This document shows, one piece after another, positions 35,897-46,864 of a DNA stretch of 64,000 nucleotides. The translations under genes were made by a program, and so were the position numbers. Position 1 is the stretch's first letter, and each line of letters begins with the position of its first letter. A model generated the notes under the pieces. That model ran no database searches. It was not told the origin of the DNA and worked only from the letters and a program-made list of their open reading frames with translations. The DNA is from G963676335 sp963676335 (GTDB taxonomy: Bacteria > Pseudomonadota > Alphaproteobacteria > Rickettsiales > Rickettsiaceae), in contig OY781057.1 in the NCBI GenBank assembly GCA_963676335.1, forward strand, positions 248,001 to 312,000. Direction: 5' to 3'.

Positions 35897-37261
35897 ATGA
35901 TTCAAGAGTATTATATTCACTATATTAAATCTTCAGAACAAGTCTTTTCTTCTGAAGAAAGAAAAACAAAGTTTAAAGCCCCTTACTTGTTTAATTTAGC
36001 AGTGATTATGGGGTTTATTTTCTTTTTGTTAATAAGTAAACACTTATTCATATTAGAACAAACCATAGAAAAATTTCCTACGTTGCAAGAAGATAGTGAG
36101 GAATTTAAAGAAGATGATCCTAAAATTACATTTATTACCACCTTTGTAAAGAAGGGACAAACCTTAGCTGCGATTTTAAAAGAATCTAATGTAAACACAG
36201 AAGAATGTACTAAAGTATTAAGAGCAGTAAATAAAATCAATCCTGACTTAGCCTTAAAATTAAATCAAAATCAAAAAATTACTTTAGATTTTGATCTAGT
36301 ATTTGATGATGATGTTGAACAAGATGAATCTTTAAGCTTATGGAAGCTTGTAATTTATATTGATAAAGTAAATAGAGTGGAAGTCATCAATAATGGCGAT
36401 GTATTTATAGCTAAATACTTGAGTTCAGATATAAAAAAAGTAGTTAATAAAAAAAACGCTATTGTTAAAGGAAGTTTAATGAAAACGTTAAAAAGTTTAG
36501 GAATTAACAATAAAACTGTAGTCGAATTATTAAATTGCTATAGTCATGCTATTGATATTAATCATCAACTTAATAAAGGAGATGAAATAACTGTTATTAT
36601 TGAAAAATATCTTACTAAAGAAGGAGATTTTGTTAATTATGGGAAAGTTTTATTCTCCTCTCTTAAAGCTAATGGAAGAACTTACGATGTATACAACTAT
36701 CATAACAATAATCAGTCTACATTTAAATATTTTTTTGAAGATGGAAAAAGCTCGAACCACAGTTTATTAAAAACTCCAGTTAAAGTCACAAAAATTTCCT
36801 CTTATTTTGGAAAGAGAGCTTCAACAGGCTACTCTAAAATGCATAAAGGAATAGATTTCTCTGCTCCTATTGGAACTGAAATTAAAGCATCTGGGGATGG
36901 AGTTGTAGTTGAAGCTGGTTGGCATTCTTCCTATGGAAACTGTATCCAAATCAGACATAATATCGCTGTTGTAACTCTATATGCTCACGCAAAACACTTT
37001 GCTCCTAACATTATGGTTGGAAGTAAAGTTCATCAAGGACAAACTATAGCATATGTAGGAATGACTGGTAGAACTACTGGACCTCATCTCCATTATGAGG
37101 TTAAAATTAATGGAAAAAATGTTAACCCTCTCTCTATGAAAACTACTCCAAGTGTGCAGTTAAGTGGTATGCAATTAAAGGAATTTATAAAATTTAAAAA
37201 TCAAATTAATCTCTTAACTAAAAAATTAGAACAAAAACAAAATATTGAAATCTCTCTCTAG
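35897..37261 (+). CDS. M23-family peptidoglycan endopeptidase
   Basis: 454 residues. One membrane anchor at about residues 31-52, a charged linker, two regions related to LysM/OapA-type repeats (about 70-200), then a lysostaphin-like M23 domain with the zinc ligands: HKGIDFSAPIG (H-x3-D), and GPHLHYEV (H-x-H). YAHAKHF and GQTIAYVGMTGRTTGPH are further landmarks. It should cleave peptide cross-links in the periplasm. With dapB and dapE, it suggests that peptidoglycan is made and remodelled. It has its own gap of 80 bp after the IDH-like gene. Confidence 0.93.
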   Translation: MIQEYYIHYIKSSEQVFSSEERKTKFKAPYLFNLAVIMGFIFFLLISKHLFILEQTIEKFPTLQEDSEEFKEDDPKITFITTFVKKGQTLAAILKESNVNTEECTKVLRAVNKINPDLALKLNQNQKITLDFDLVFDDDVEQDESLSLWKLVIYIDKVNRVEVINNGDVFIAKYLSSDIKKVVNKKNAIVKGSLMKTLKSLGINNKTVVELLNCYSHAIDINHQLNKGDEITVIIEKYLTKEGDFVNYGKVLFSSLKANGRTYDVYNYHNNNQSTFKYFFEDGKSSNHSLLKTPVKVTKISSYFGKRASTGYSKMHKGIDFSAPIGTEIKASGDGVVVEAGWHSSYGNCIQIRHNIAVVTLYAHAKHFAPNIMVGSKVHQGQTIAYVGMTGRTTGPHLHYEVKINGKNVNPLSMKTTPSVQLSGMQLKEFIKFKNQINLLTKKLEQKQNIEISL

Positions 37262-37360
37262 GCTTTAGTTGATTTTTTACTAAGCGCCAATTTCGGATAA
37301 GAAACTGATCAAGTCCAGGTCTTAGAAACACGAAAAATTATTAAAAAATGATTATAGTTG

Positions 37361-37395
37361 TGTCGTAAACGGAAACTTGGGAATACGAAGCCATA
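37361..37395. repeat. Fragment of palindromic repeat element (copy D)
   Basis: GTCGTAAACGGAAACTTGGG followed by AATACGAAGCCA resembles the right-hand end of copy A (CTCGTAAATGAAAGCTTGAA then AATACGAAGCCA). Only about 35 bp remain, next to IS982 debris. Confidence 0.45.
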
Positions 37396-37427
37396 TACTA
37401 TACGTAAATTAAGGATTGTGCTAAAGC

Positions 37428-37800
37428 GACCCAGTTCTGGATTTCAAGATAGGATAATAGGCTGATAGATCTTGAATTTAGAAGGTTTGAGGATAAACGA
37501 AATAAGAGCAGAAATAATATGTACCAAAAAGTTAAGAGGGGGAGCGGTGCCTAGTATATACTCAAGGTTAAACTTATTCTTCAAATAGTCAAAAGTAGTT
37601 TCAATCAGGGCTCTTTTTCTCAACATAAGTTTGTCATAGGGAGACATAAGCTTATTTTTCATATTTTTCCTAACTCCAGTAATAATCTGCATGCCTTTTG
37701 AGAAACATTCTTTAAATAGTTTAGAGCTAATATAGCCTTTATCTCCATATAATTTACCAACAAGGCCTTTAATTAACTGTTTTACGACACTAAGATCGCT
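37428..37800 (-). pseudogene. IS982-family transposase remnant
   Basis: The minus strand encodes the C-terminal part of an IS982 transposase: GDKGYISSKLFKECF (37700s), then KRALIETTFDYLKNKFNLEY, followed by the end of the element at about 37428 with the terminal sequence ACCCAGTTCTGGATT. The N-terminal half is missing. The final 130 bp recur at 41038-41168. Confidence 0.75.
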
Positions 37801-37843
37801 TGTATTCCGTTATATTCATGATTTCTCCTTTGTTATTACAGAA

Positions 37844-38660
37844 CTTTCGCAAGAAATTCCACTAGCATATATTCAACCTAATTGACAATTGATTTTTAAT
37901 CACTAATTTGATAATATTCCACTTGAGTTTATAGATAGAAGAGCCGTATAGAGCACTTAATTTTCGCTGATTCATCCAAGCTAAGCCACAGTACTGCTTC
38001 AGTTTTCTATGAAATACTTCAATATTCCAACGCATCTTTACGTACTTTATTACTTGCGCTAATGTATGATCTTCCAAATTTGTCCCAAAATATCTCGTGT
38101 AGCCGTTCTTTTCTACTAACCGAAACACATATATCCATCCATAACCACGTAAATGGACCTTCAATCCCGTTTCAGGAATATTCAAATCTTCTAATTTTTC
38201 GTTGCGATTGACTACTCTATTCTTTTTTAATTCAACAAGCCATTTCCATCCTAACTCTCGCACACATTTTACATTATCTAAGCTGCCATACCAACAGTCA
38301 GCAACGATAATTTCTGGCGTTACTCCCATATCTTATATCTTTAAATAAATCGTTTTTCGTTTTTTTATCTTCTTTTGACGCCTATATTCTTAAATACATA
38401 GCATATATATCCTGATTATCAAAATAGCATATTCAATATCCCAATTCCTTTTACTATATCATGCTCCGTCCCAGAATATTGCCATCGTACCAGCTCTATT
38501 CTTTTGCTATAACTCTTCTAAATCACTGTATCATCAGCTATAATTATACCTCTCTTTCCTAATATATTATCTTTGCTAACTTTCCATGTGTTTTTTGGCG
38601 TATAATGCGTCTCAGATAGCTATCTAGATACTGTGTCATGAAGTAGGAAGGGAGATGAAT
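37844..38660 (-). pseudogene. IS4-like transposase, decayed long copy
   Basis: Longest copy of the IS4-like element. The left end CTTTCGCAA begins near 37846. On minus, the N-terminal part at about 38340-38650 reads IIIADDTVI, stop, KSYSKRIELVRWQYSG and DIVKGIGILN (first catalytic Asp region) with several stops; an open part (37862-38329) has IVADCWYGSLDN (second Asp region) and RWNIEVFHRKLKQ (Glu region). A small deletion in the C-terminal part removes the EKCQTHLGGSQRN segment found in the short copies. Inactive. Confidence 0.78.
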
Positions 38661-38851
38661 GCACTAGATGATTAAAGGCTACTAAAATTTAATAAAGCTG
38701 AACTCAATAAGAATTATTAAAGATATTCTATAATTTTTAAAATATATTTAGTTCTTATCAAGTATATAATTTTCCGCAACTGACAATAAAAAAAATATGA
38801 GAGTAATAAAAAATAAAATGATCAAATAAAGATAGTAGCGATAAGTCTATA

Positions 38852-40361
<1,510 letters not shown>

Positions 40362-40514
40362 TAATTGACACTTTTATTTAATATGACTCGCTACTACCTT
40401 TACTTAATCATTAAACTTTTTATACAGCGGTTATTATTTATATATTTAAGACTGTACTATACTTTTTTTAATTTGTATATACATTTTTTTTATTTTTTAA
40501 AAAATAAAAGTATA
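40362..40514. other. Upstream region of the 16S gene
   Basis: Very AT-rich DNA in front of the 16S 5' end. It should contain the rRNA promoter on the minus strand, but I cannot place a convincing -35/-10 pair. No coding signal. Confidence 0.4.
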
Positions 40515-40605
40515 TTTTATTAAAAAAATACCAGCATCTTTTATTTTGATCTTCAGCTCCAAATATTTTCTTAAAGACTATGTCTATCCTTGGATTTACA
40601 GTGAC
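40515..40605 (-). pseudogene. Truncated start of a PD-(D/E)XK (Rpn-like) transposase-related gene
   Basis: On minus, a short frame reads NPRIDIVFKKIFGAEDQNK, the characteristic N-terminus of Rpn/PDDEXK_2 family nuclease genes, then loses coding sense in the AT-rich region before the 16S gene. The sequence just before it belongs to the neighbouring GC-richer segment, so the junction is chimeric. Confidence 0.5.
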
Positions 40606-41030
40606 CATATAGTTCTGTACCTTTAATTAGAAGCCTTATATGATTAGCACCCATTTTGTTTCTACATCTCAACTGTTTTGTTCACGGTTTACTCGTTGTT
40701 ATCTCCAAAGCAGCAAAAGCTATGAAGCATTCCAATGCTAAGAGGGAGTAGTCGTACCCTTGTGGGATTAGTACCTCTAACTGGGAGCATGACGCACCCC
40801 TGCAAGACTGAACACTCGGCTCGTCTAGAACCTTTAAAGTTATCGACCGTCTTAACGGTTGGAACCTTCCTGTTTTTAAGGTGCAAAGGATATCACTCAT
40901 CTGCTCCTGGGGACGGTGTATCTTTAGTTTGAATCTTGACTCGATGAAAAGGCTTTGGGAGCAGAAAAGATTATCAGAATTTTTGCAAAAACTTGAGTTC
41001 AAAGCCAAAAAACATAACAAAATGTTTCAT
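40580..41030 (-). other. GC-richer, structured segment, possibly a group II intron 5' fragment
   Basis: About 400 bp clearly richer in G+C than all surroundings except the rRNA. Open frames exist on both strands but none resembles a protein. It has hairpins, for example ACCGT-CTTA-ACGGT at 40846-40859. Read on minus, GTGCGTC at 40797-40791 would fit a group II intron 5' end and AAGGTACAGAACTATATGG (about 40620-40600) resembles a domain I block; the string AGAGGTACTAAT is also found near the 3' end of 23S rRNA. I cannot decide between these. It may be a remnant of a retroelement. Confidence 0.35.
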
Positions 41031-41037
41031 ATAATGG

Positions 41038-41168
41038 CCCAGTTCTGGATTTTAAGATAGGATAATAGGCTGATAGATCTTGAATTTAGAAGGTCTGAAG
41101 ATAAACGAAATAAGAGTAGAAATAATATGTACCAAAAAGTTAAGAGGGGAGCGATGCCTAGTATGCTC
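41038..41168 (-). mobile_element. IS982 terminal fragment
   Basis: 131 bp matching 37428-37560 closely (CCCAGTTCTGGATT, then GATAATAGGCTGATAGATCT). It ends where the second MITE-like IS4 derivative begins. Only the element's terminal part and the last transposase codons are present. Confidence 0.8.
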
Positions 41169-41176
41169 AATCAGTG

Positions 41177-41595
41177 CTTTCGCAAGAAATTCCACTAGCA
41201 CATATTCAACCTAATCGACAATTGATTTTTAATCACTAATTTAATAATATTCCACTTGAGTTTATAGATAGAAGAGCCGTATAGAGCACGTAATTTTTGC
41301 TGATTCATCCAAGCTAAGACAAAAAGAACTATATAATTTCTCTGAGATCCGCCCAAATGCGTCTGACACTTCTCTAAGTCACAGCACTGCTTCAGTTCTC
41401 TATGAAACGCTTCAATATTCCAACGCGTCTTTACGTGCTTTATTACTTGCGCCAAAATAATATTTGATAGCTTTTTTTTTGCGTCTTTGAGGCTAATTTG
41501 TTAATTACGATACAGCTCCTTACTACATAACTTAGTGCTCATACTATTATGATATTTCCCTTTTATCTGTAGTGCATTTTTTATTATTGCGAAAG
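41177..41595 (-). mobile_element. Deleted IS4-like element with terminal inverted repeats (MITE-like), copy 2
   Basis: 419 bp with the same ends as copy 1: CTTTCGCAA (41177-41185) and TTGCGAAAG (41587-41595). It encodes the same C-terminal transposase stub (41195-41455, RWNIEAFHRELKQ) and shows the same internal deletion, joining CTTGCGCCAA to AATAATATTTGATAG. It lies next to the IS982 fragment, in the same order and orientation as the larger IS pair on the other side of the 16S gene. Confidence 0.8.
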
Positions 41596-41640
41596 TCCTG
41601 GTATAGTCTTCATATATGCCGAGTGTAATAAAATTACTAC

Positions 41641-41715
41641 TGGTGCCGCTAGAAGGAATCGGACCTTCGACCTCATCATTACCAATGATGTGCTCTACCA
41701 CTGAGCCATAGCGGC
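41641..41715 (-). tRNA. tRNA-Thr (anticodon GGT)
   Basis: On minus: acceptor GCCGCTA with TAGCGGC, D-arm GGCTCAGTGGTAGAGC, anticodon stem CATCA/TGATG with loop TTGGTAA (anticodon GGT), T-arm GGTCCGATTCC, and encoded CCA (complement TGG at 41641). It lies just 13 bp downstream of the fabG stop and is probably on the same transcript. Confidence 0.95.
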
Positions 41716-41727
41716 TATATAATTTTT

Positions 41728-42453
41728 TTATACCATGAGCATTCCTCCATTTACATGGATAGTTTGTCCTGTAATATAATTGCTTTGTTCTGATGATAAA
41801 AATGCTACAGCATTTGCTATGTCTATAGGAAGACCAAATTTTTGTTGTGGAATCCTAGACAAAATAGCTGATTTTATTGAATCATTTAATTTATTTGTCA
41901 TGTTAGATACAATAAAGCCAGGCGCAACACAGTTGATTGTAATCCCTTTTGTAGCAACTTCTAAAGCTAAAGATTTTGTCATTCCTACTAATCCAGCTTT
42001 TGAAGCACAATAATTAGCTTGTCCTGGATTACCACTAAATGCCACTACAGATGTTATATTTATAATTCGTCCAAACCCATGTTTAAGCATTTTTCTTATA
42101 GCGGTTTTGTTAAGAATAAAATTTGCAGTTAGATTAATGTCTAAAACTTGCTGAAAAGCTTCATTAGACATACGTAAAGATAAATTATCTTTAGTGACAC
42201 CAGCATTGCAAACTAAGATATCTACCTTATTAAAATCATTTATTAAGTTAACACAGTTTTCTTGATTATCCAAATTTACTTGTTTAATAGTATAATTGGT
42301 ATTTAATTTTTCACCTAATTGGTTTAATTTTTCTAAATTAGTACCACTAATAACTACATGCGCTCCTAGGCCGTGAAGCAATGTAGCACATGCCTCTCCT
42401 ATATCTCCAGAAGCCCCTGTAATAATTGCAACTTTGTTATCAAATTTCATCAT
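41728..42453 (-). CDS. fabG: 3-oxoacyl-[acyl-carrier-protein] reductase
   Basis: NADPH-dependent reductase of type II fatty acid synthesis. Rossmann motif [10 protein letters not shown] near the N-terminus, NAG in VCNAGVTKD, catalytic Ser in [11 protein letters not shown], catalytic Y-x3-K in YCASKAG, and NCVAPGFI. I place the start at ATG 42453 ([13 protein letters not shown]), with AGGAGG eight bases upstream; the longer frame begins inside recA. Length is 241 residues. Its start overlaps the end of recA by 14 bp. Confidence 0.95.
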   Translation of the reverse strand: MMKFDNKVAIITGASGDIGEACATLLHGLGAHVVISGTNLEKLNQLGEKLNTNYTIKQVNLDNQENCVNLINDFNKVDILVCNAGVTKDNLSLRMSNEAFQQVLDINLTANFILNKTAIRKMLKHGFGRIINITSVVAFSGNPGQANYCASKAGLVGMTKSLALEVATKGITINCVAPGFIVSNMTNKLNDSIKSAILSRIPQQKFGLPIDIANAVAFLSSEQSNYITGQTIHVNGGMLMV

Positions 42454-43480
42454 AAACCTGTCCTCCTTTTTCATCATCCACATTAATTAATATGTTATCC
42501 ATTATAGTAGATTTTTGACGAATTTTTTGCTCAATTTCCTGTAATATTTTTGGATTTTCTATAAAAAAATTTTTAGCATTTTCACGTCCTTGTCCAATTC
42601 TTGAGTTATTATAAGAAAACCAAGCTCCTGATTTATCAATAATTTCTAATTTAACTCCTAAATCCAATAATTCTCCTTCTTTTGAAATACCAGCGCCATA
42701 CATAATATCAAAATCTACTGTTTTAAATGGAGGAGAAACTTTATTTTTTACCACTTTCACCCTTGTTTGATTTCCAACTACTTGATCTTTGTCTTTAATA
42801 GATCCAATGCGACGAATATCTAATCTCACAGATGCGTAAAATTTTAATGCATTCCCTCCTGTTGTTGTTTCAGGACTACCAAACATTACACCTATTTTCA
42901 TGCGAATTTGATTAATAAAAATAATAATAGTATTTGTCCTTGAAATTGAAGCAGTTAATTTTCTTAACGCCTGACTCATTAATCGAGCTTGTAATCCCAT
43001 ATGCGATTCCCCCATTTCTCCTTCTATTTCCGCTTTGGGAACTAAAGCAGCAACACTATCCACAATAACTAATTCCACGCCTCCAGAACGTACTAATGTG
43101 TCTACAATTTCTAAGGCTTGTTCTCCGGTATCTGGTTGAGAAATTAGCAAATCATTTATATTTACACCTAATTTTTTAGCATAAACTGGATCCAATGCAT
43201 GTTCCGCATCAATAAAAGCACAAATTCCTTTCTTTTTTTGAGCTTCTGCTATGACATGAAGTGTTAATGTAGTCTTTCCGGAACTTTCTGGACCATAAAT
43301 TTCGATAATCCTTCCTTTAGGCAAACCTCCAATTCCTAGTGCTAAATCTAATCCAAGAGAACCAGTAGGTAATGCTTCTACATCTACAGCTTGCTTTTGC
43401 CCTAATTTCATTATAGATCCTTTTCCATAAGTTTTTTCAATTTGACTTATCGCTGTTGCTAATGCTTTATCTTTATCCAT
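42440..43480 (-). CDS. recA: Recombinase RecA
   Basis: ATP-dependent strand-exchange protein for homologous recombination and SOS induction. Walker [11 protein letters not shown] near residues 64-73, Walker B region [14 protein letters not shown], and the LexA/coprotease-region [14 protein letters not shown] with [14 protein letters not shown] are all present. At 346 residues it has standard length. The acidic C-terminus (NVDDEKGG) overlaps the fabG start. tig lies 17 bp upstream. Confidence 0.98.
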   Translation of the reverse strand: MDKDKALATAISQIEKTYGKGSIMKLGQKQAVDVEALPTGSLGLDLALGIGGLPKGRIIEIYGPESSGKTTLTLHVIAEAQKKKGICAFIDAEHALDPVYAKKLGVNINDLLISQPDTGEQALEIVDTLVRSGGVELVIVDSVAALVPKAEIEGEMGESHMGLQARLMSQALRKLTASISRTNTIIIFINQIRMKIGVMFGSPETTTGGNALKFYASVRLDIRRIGSIKDKDQVVGNQTRVKVVKNKVSPPFKTVDFDIMYGAGISKEGELLDLGVKLEIIDKSGAWFSYNNSRIGQGRENAKNFFIENPKILQEIEQKIRQKSTIMDNILINVDDEKGGQVYDEI

Positions 43481-43497
43481 AATGTAATTATATTTTT

Positions 43498-44847
43498 TTA
43501 TTTATCTATACTAAATTCTTCTCTTTGCTCTATTTCTCTTATGAGCTCTTTTACTTCATTTATTGAATACAGTTTTTCAATCGTTTTAATATCATTATTT
43601 AAAATATATTCTATAGTTTTATTTTCTAACGCACGCATACTAAAGGAATCAAGCATTAGAGGATTGGATAATATGGATTTTATTACTTTCTCGTGTTCCT
43701 TTTCTGCGAGATTTGAGTCTCTAATATCCGCATATATTTCTCTAAACACTTCATTTTGGTAAACTGTAATATTTTTGATTTTTGCATATTCAGAGATAAA
43801 TATACCCATTTTTACCATACGTAGAGCTAATTTATTGCAAAATAGTTTAATTCTTTCAACTAATTCTTGTTTTTCTTCTTCATTTTTGGCATCTTCTTGA
43901 AGATATTTCATCTTTTCAAAAAGATTATTATATTCTCTTTTAATTAAAACTTTTGGAATATCAAATTCTAGTAAACTTTCTAAAGAATCAAATAATTTAA
44001 TTTTATAAATACTTGCTATATGATTATTAATTTCCTGTTTTAAAAAATTGGTTGCTATACTTTTCAATTCTTCTATATCTTTACAATCAGTCTGCTTGCA
44101 TATTTGTTCAATACTAGCTTGTTTAAATTTGTATATTTGCTTAACGAGAAGCTTTAATGTATAGATTCTATCTGCATCGCCTTTAATTATTCCTGATAAT
44201 TTTGAATCAAATACTAATTCTTGTCTATTTTTAGCGCCTATGATTTTTTGCTCTATTACTTCTGAAAAATTATTTTCACCAATCACGATTTGAAGTTCTT
44301 TTCGAGCTACATGCTCCTTGTCTAACTTAATTTCCATATCTACTTCAACCTTATCTCCTATTTCTACACTCTCTTGATCAGTTGCTTTATTAAAAATTTT
44401 AGAACTGGAAATAATGCGATTTAACTCTTTTTCTACTTCATCATCAGTAAGATTTAATACAATTTTAGTTAACTCTATGCTACTTAAATCAGGAATAATA
44501 ACATCAGGCATTATTTCAAAACTAACGATAGCTTCAAAATTTGGATTTTCTGGAATTTCGATGACATCGATAATAGGCTCATATGCTAATTGAAAATTAT
44601 TATCTTTTATAATTTTTTTTATCGTTTTATCTAATTCAATTGTAGTAATTTGTTTGTAAACAGAAGCATTATATTTTTGTTCTATTATTTTTAATGGAAT
44701 CTTTCCTTTTCTAAAACCAGGTATTTTGACTGTAGTAGCCAAATTTTCTAATTCTTTTCTTATTTCTTGAGAAATATGTTCTTCATTTAATATAATTTTA
44801 TATTCTCGCTTCAGTCCTTCGGATTTTAACTGTTCTATCTCAGCCAT
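43498..44847 (-). CDS. tig: Trigger factor (ribosome-associated chaperone)
   Basis: Nascent-chain chaperone. The ribosome-binding N-domain contains the signature [16 protein letters not shown] (near residue 45), a diverged FKBP-like middle domain follows (about 150-235), and a long helical C-domain closes the protein. I place the start at ATG 44847 ([16 protein letters not shown]); the upstream extension in the same frame is read from the tRNA-Leu gene. Length is 449 residues. The FKBP part lacks obvious catalytic residues, so prolyl isomerase activity may be weak. Confidence 0.93.
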   Translation of the reverse strand: MAEIEQLKSEGLKREYKIILNEEHISQEIRKELENLATTVKIPGFRKGKIPLKIIEQKYNASVYKQITTIELDKTIKKIIKDNNFQLAYEPIIDVIEIPENPNFEAIVSFEIMPDVIIPDLSSIELTKIVLNLTDDEVEKELNRIISSSKIFNKATDQESVEIGDKVEVDMEIKLDKEHVARKELQIVIGENNFSEVIEQKIIGAKNRQELVFDSKLSGIIKGDADRIYTLKLLVKQIYKFKQASIEQICKQTDCKDIEELKSIATNFLKQEINNHIASIYKIKLFDSLESLLEFDIPKVLIKREYNNLFEKMKYLQEDAKNEEEKQELVERIKLFCNKLALRMVKMGIFISEYAKIKNITVYQNEVFREIYADIRDSNLAEKEHEKVIKSILSNPLMLDSFSMRALENKTIEYILNNDIKTIEKLYSINEVKELIREIEQREEFSIDK

Positions 44848-44859
44848 AATATACCTTTT

Positions 44860-44945
44860 TGGTACGGATGAAGGGACTTGAACCCCCACGCTTTTATAGC
44901 TCTAGATTCTAAGTCTAGTACGTCTACCAGTTCCGTCACATCCGC
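44860..44945 (-). tRNA. tRNA-Leu (anticodon TAG)
   Basis: On minus: GCGGATG at the 5' end, anticodon stem CTAGA/TCTAG with loop CTTAGAA (anticodon TAG), long variable arm, T-arm GTTCAAGTC, and encoded CCA (complement TGG at 44860-44862). The first acceptor pair is G-U. It lies between dapE and tig, 12 bp before the tig start. Confidence 0.95.
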
Positions 44946-44951
44946 AATTTT

Positions 44952-46082
44952 TTAATTTAATAGTTTACATAAAGCATTATAATACACCGTGTATATATTT
45001 TGTAAATCTTTTATACTAACAAATTCATTAATTTGATGAGCCATCTCATACTTTAAACCAAACTCTATCACAGGGCAGTGTTCTGCAATAAATCTAGCAT
45101 CAGATGCAGCGTTATCAGTAAGTAATTTAGGATTAACACCAAGTGTCTGTTTAATTACAGTTGCAAACATTTCTATAAATGGACTATTTTTACTGAAATA
45201 AGATTGAGAATCTATTCTTGAATTTAATTCAAAGTTATCTGAATATTTTTTTATCTTTTCATTTAAGAAATTTAACAATGTTTCTTCTTCTTGAATTGGG
45301 TTAAATCTAATATTAAATTTAGCTATAGTTTTTGCTGGAATTACATTAGTAATTTCATTTTTTGTATCTATAGAAGTAACCTGAAAGCTTGATGCGCTAA
45401 ATAAATCGCTTCCTTTGTCAATAGGGGTATTTATTAACTCATTCAAAATTTTAATCAATATAGTATTTGGATTATTAGCAATGTCAAAATATGCAACATG
45501 TCCTTGTTTTCCATGAATTGTTAACTCACAATTCATGCTTCCTTTTCTTCCTATAAGGATAGTATCTCCTATTATGTTTTTACATGTAGGCTCTCCTACA
45601 ATACAAAAGTCCCACTTGTATCCCTGAGAAACTAGATCTTTTAAAACAGATTTAGTTCCAAATTCAGCGATACCTTCTTCATCAGAAGTAATTAAAATAC
45701 TAACCTTTCCTTTAACGATAGGTGTATTATAACAATAATTTATACATGAAGCAATTATAGCGGCTACCCCACTTTTCATATCTACGGCACCACGACCATA
45801 TATATTTCCATTTTTTTCATGAGCATTAAATGGATCTGTGTCCCATCCTTCTCCAGGAGGGACGACATCTATGTGTCCTAAAAAACAAATATGAGGTTCT
45901 CCTTTACCAAAAGTAGCGTATAAATTAGTTGCTAAATATCCTTCCTTTCCATATGAATTTATTTTAACATCAAATGAATATTCCTTTAACAAATTAGCTA
46001 AAAAATCTATAGCACCACCATGAAATGGAGTAATTGAATGAAATTTTATAAGTTGTTTAGTTAATTTTATAGGACAAAGCAT
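44952..46082 (-). CDS. dapE: Succinyl-diaminopimelate desuccinylase
   Basis: Zinc-dependent M20-family enzyme that releases L,L-diaminopimelate for peptidoglycan and lysine. Metal and catalytic blocks: FLGHIDVVPPGEGW (H and D ligands), YGRGAVDMKSGVAA, TSDEEGIAEFGT (catalytic Glu pair) and GEPTCKN. A dimerisation domain lies at about 180-290. At 376 residues it has family length. Its end is 7 bp from the tRNA-Leu; yebC lies 6 bp upstream. It partners dapB at 3885. Confidence 0.95.
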   Translation of the reverse strand: MLCPIKLTKQLIKFHSITPFHGGAIDFLANLLKEYSFDVKINSYGKEGYLATNLYATFGKGEPHICFLGHIDVVPPGEGWDTDPFNAHEKNGNIYGRGAVDMKSGVAAIIASCINYCYNTPIVKGKVSILITSDEEGIAEFGTKSVLKDLVSQGYKWDFCIVGEPTCKNIIGDTILIGRKGSMNCELTIHGKQGHVAYFDIANNPNTILIKILNELINTPIDKGSDLFSASSFQVTSIDTKNEITNVIPAKTIAKFNIRFNPIQEEETLLNFLNEKIKKYSDNFELNSRIDSQSYFSKNSPFIEMFATVIKQTLGVNPKLLTDNAASDARFIAEHCPVIEFGLKYEMAHQINEFVSIKDLQNIYTVYYNALCKLLN

Positions 46083-46088
46083 CTATAC

Positions 46089-46844
46089 TCACTGATTAAT
46101 TAAAACTTGATATATTTCTTTAGAAATTTCATAATTCCCGAATACTCTTTGTACATTATCACTATCTTCTAATAAAGTAACTAATTTTAATAATTTTTCT
46201 GCTTTTTCTATATTATCAATAATGATGTTGTTTTTAGGTCTCCATCCTATATATATCTCTTGAGATAGATTGAACTTTTTTTCTAAAATTTCCCCTATAC
46301 GATTAAAATCTTCAACAGTAGTATATACGGTATATATCAATTCTTCAAATTCTACATCTATAGCACCTACATCTATAGATGTTTCTAATATTTCTTCTGG
46401 AGAAATGTTAACATTGGAATATTCTATTATTCCCACTTTATCAAACATAAAACTTACACTACCCGTCTCTGCTAATACTCCCCCATATTTATTAAAAGCT
46501 GCTCTAATTTCTGCAATAGCTCTACTTCGATTATCAGTTAGTATTTCAATTATAATTCCGATCCCATCAAAAAGAAATCCCTCATATCTAAATTCTGAAT
46601 AATCTGAATGCGCATCTTTTCCATTTGCACAATTAATTGCTTTATCAATTTTTTCTCTTGGCAAGTTAGCAACTTTTGCTGCCATTATAGCATTTCGTAA
46701 TCTTGAGTTATGCTCTGGTTCAATTCCACCAAATTTAACTGCGCTACTAATTTCACGTATAATTTTAGTAAATACTTTAGCACGCCTTTGATCTTGGGCG
46801 CCTTTCCTATGTTGAATGTTCTTAAATTTAGAATGTCCTGCCAT
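46089..46844 (-). CDS. YebC/PmpR-family protein
   Basis: Widely conserved DNA- or ribosome-associated regulator. The family N-terminus AGHSKFKNIQHRKGAQD is unmistakable, followed by AKVANLPREKIDKAI and GGVLAETGSVSFMFDKVG. At 251 residues it has normal length. In bacteria, members act as transcriptional regulators or help translation at proline runs; which applies here cannot be told. It stands between nuoN and dapE in the minus-strand block. Confidence 0.96.
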   Translation of the reverse strand: MAGHSKFKNIQHRKGAQDQRRAKVFTKIIREISSAVKFGGIEPEHNSRLRNAIMAAKVANLPREKIDKAINCANGKDAHSDYSEFRYEGFLFDGIGIIIEILTDNRSRAIAEIRAAFNKYGGVLAETGSVSFMFDKVGIIEYSNVNISPEEILETSIDVGAIDVEFEELIYTVYTTVEDFNRIGEILEKKFNLSQEIYIGWRPKNNIIIDNIEKAEKLLKLVTLLEDSDNVQRVFGNYEISKEIYQVLINQ

Positions 46845-46864
46845 TGATTAAAGAAAATTAAATA

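Noticed and set aside
40682..41020. Open frames on both strands in the GC-richer segment
   Set aside because: They overlap on both strands, resemble no protein, and arise from low stop-codon density in richer G+C sequence.
41501..41701. 66-codon frame on minus after the MITE
   Set aside because: Its first codons are the tRNA-Thr sequence read as protein.
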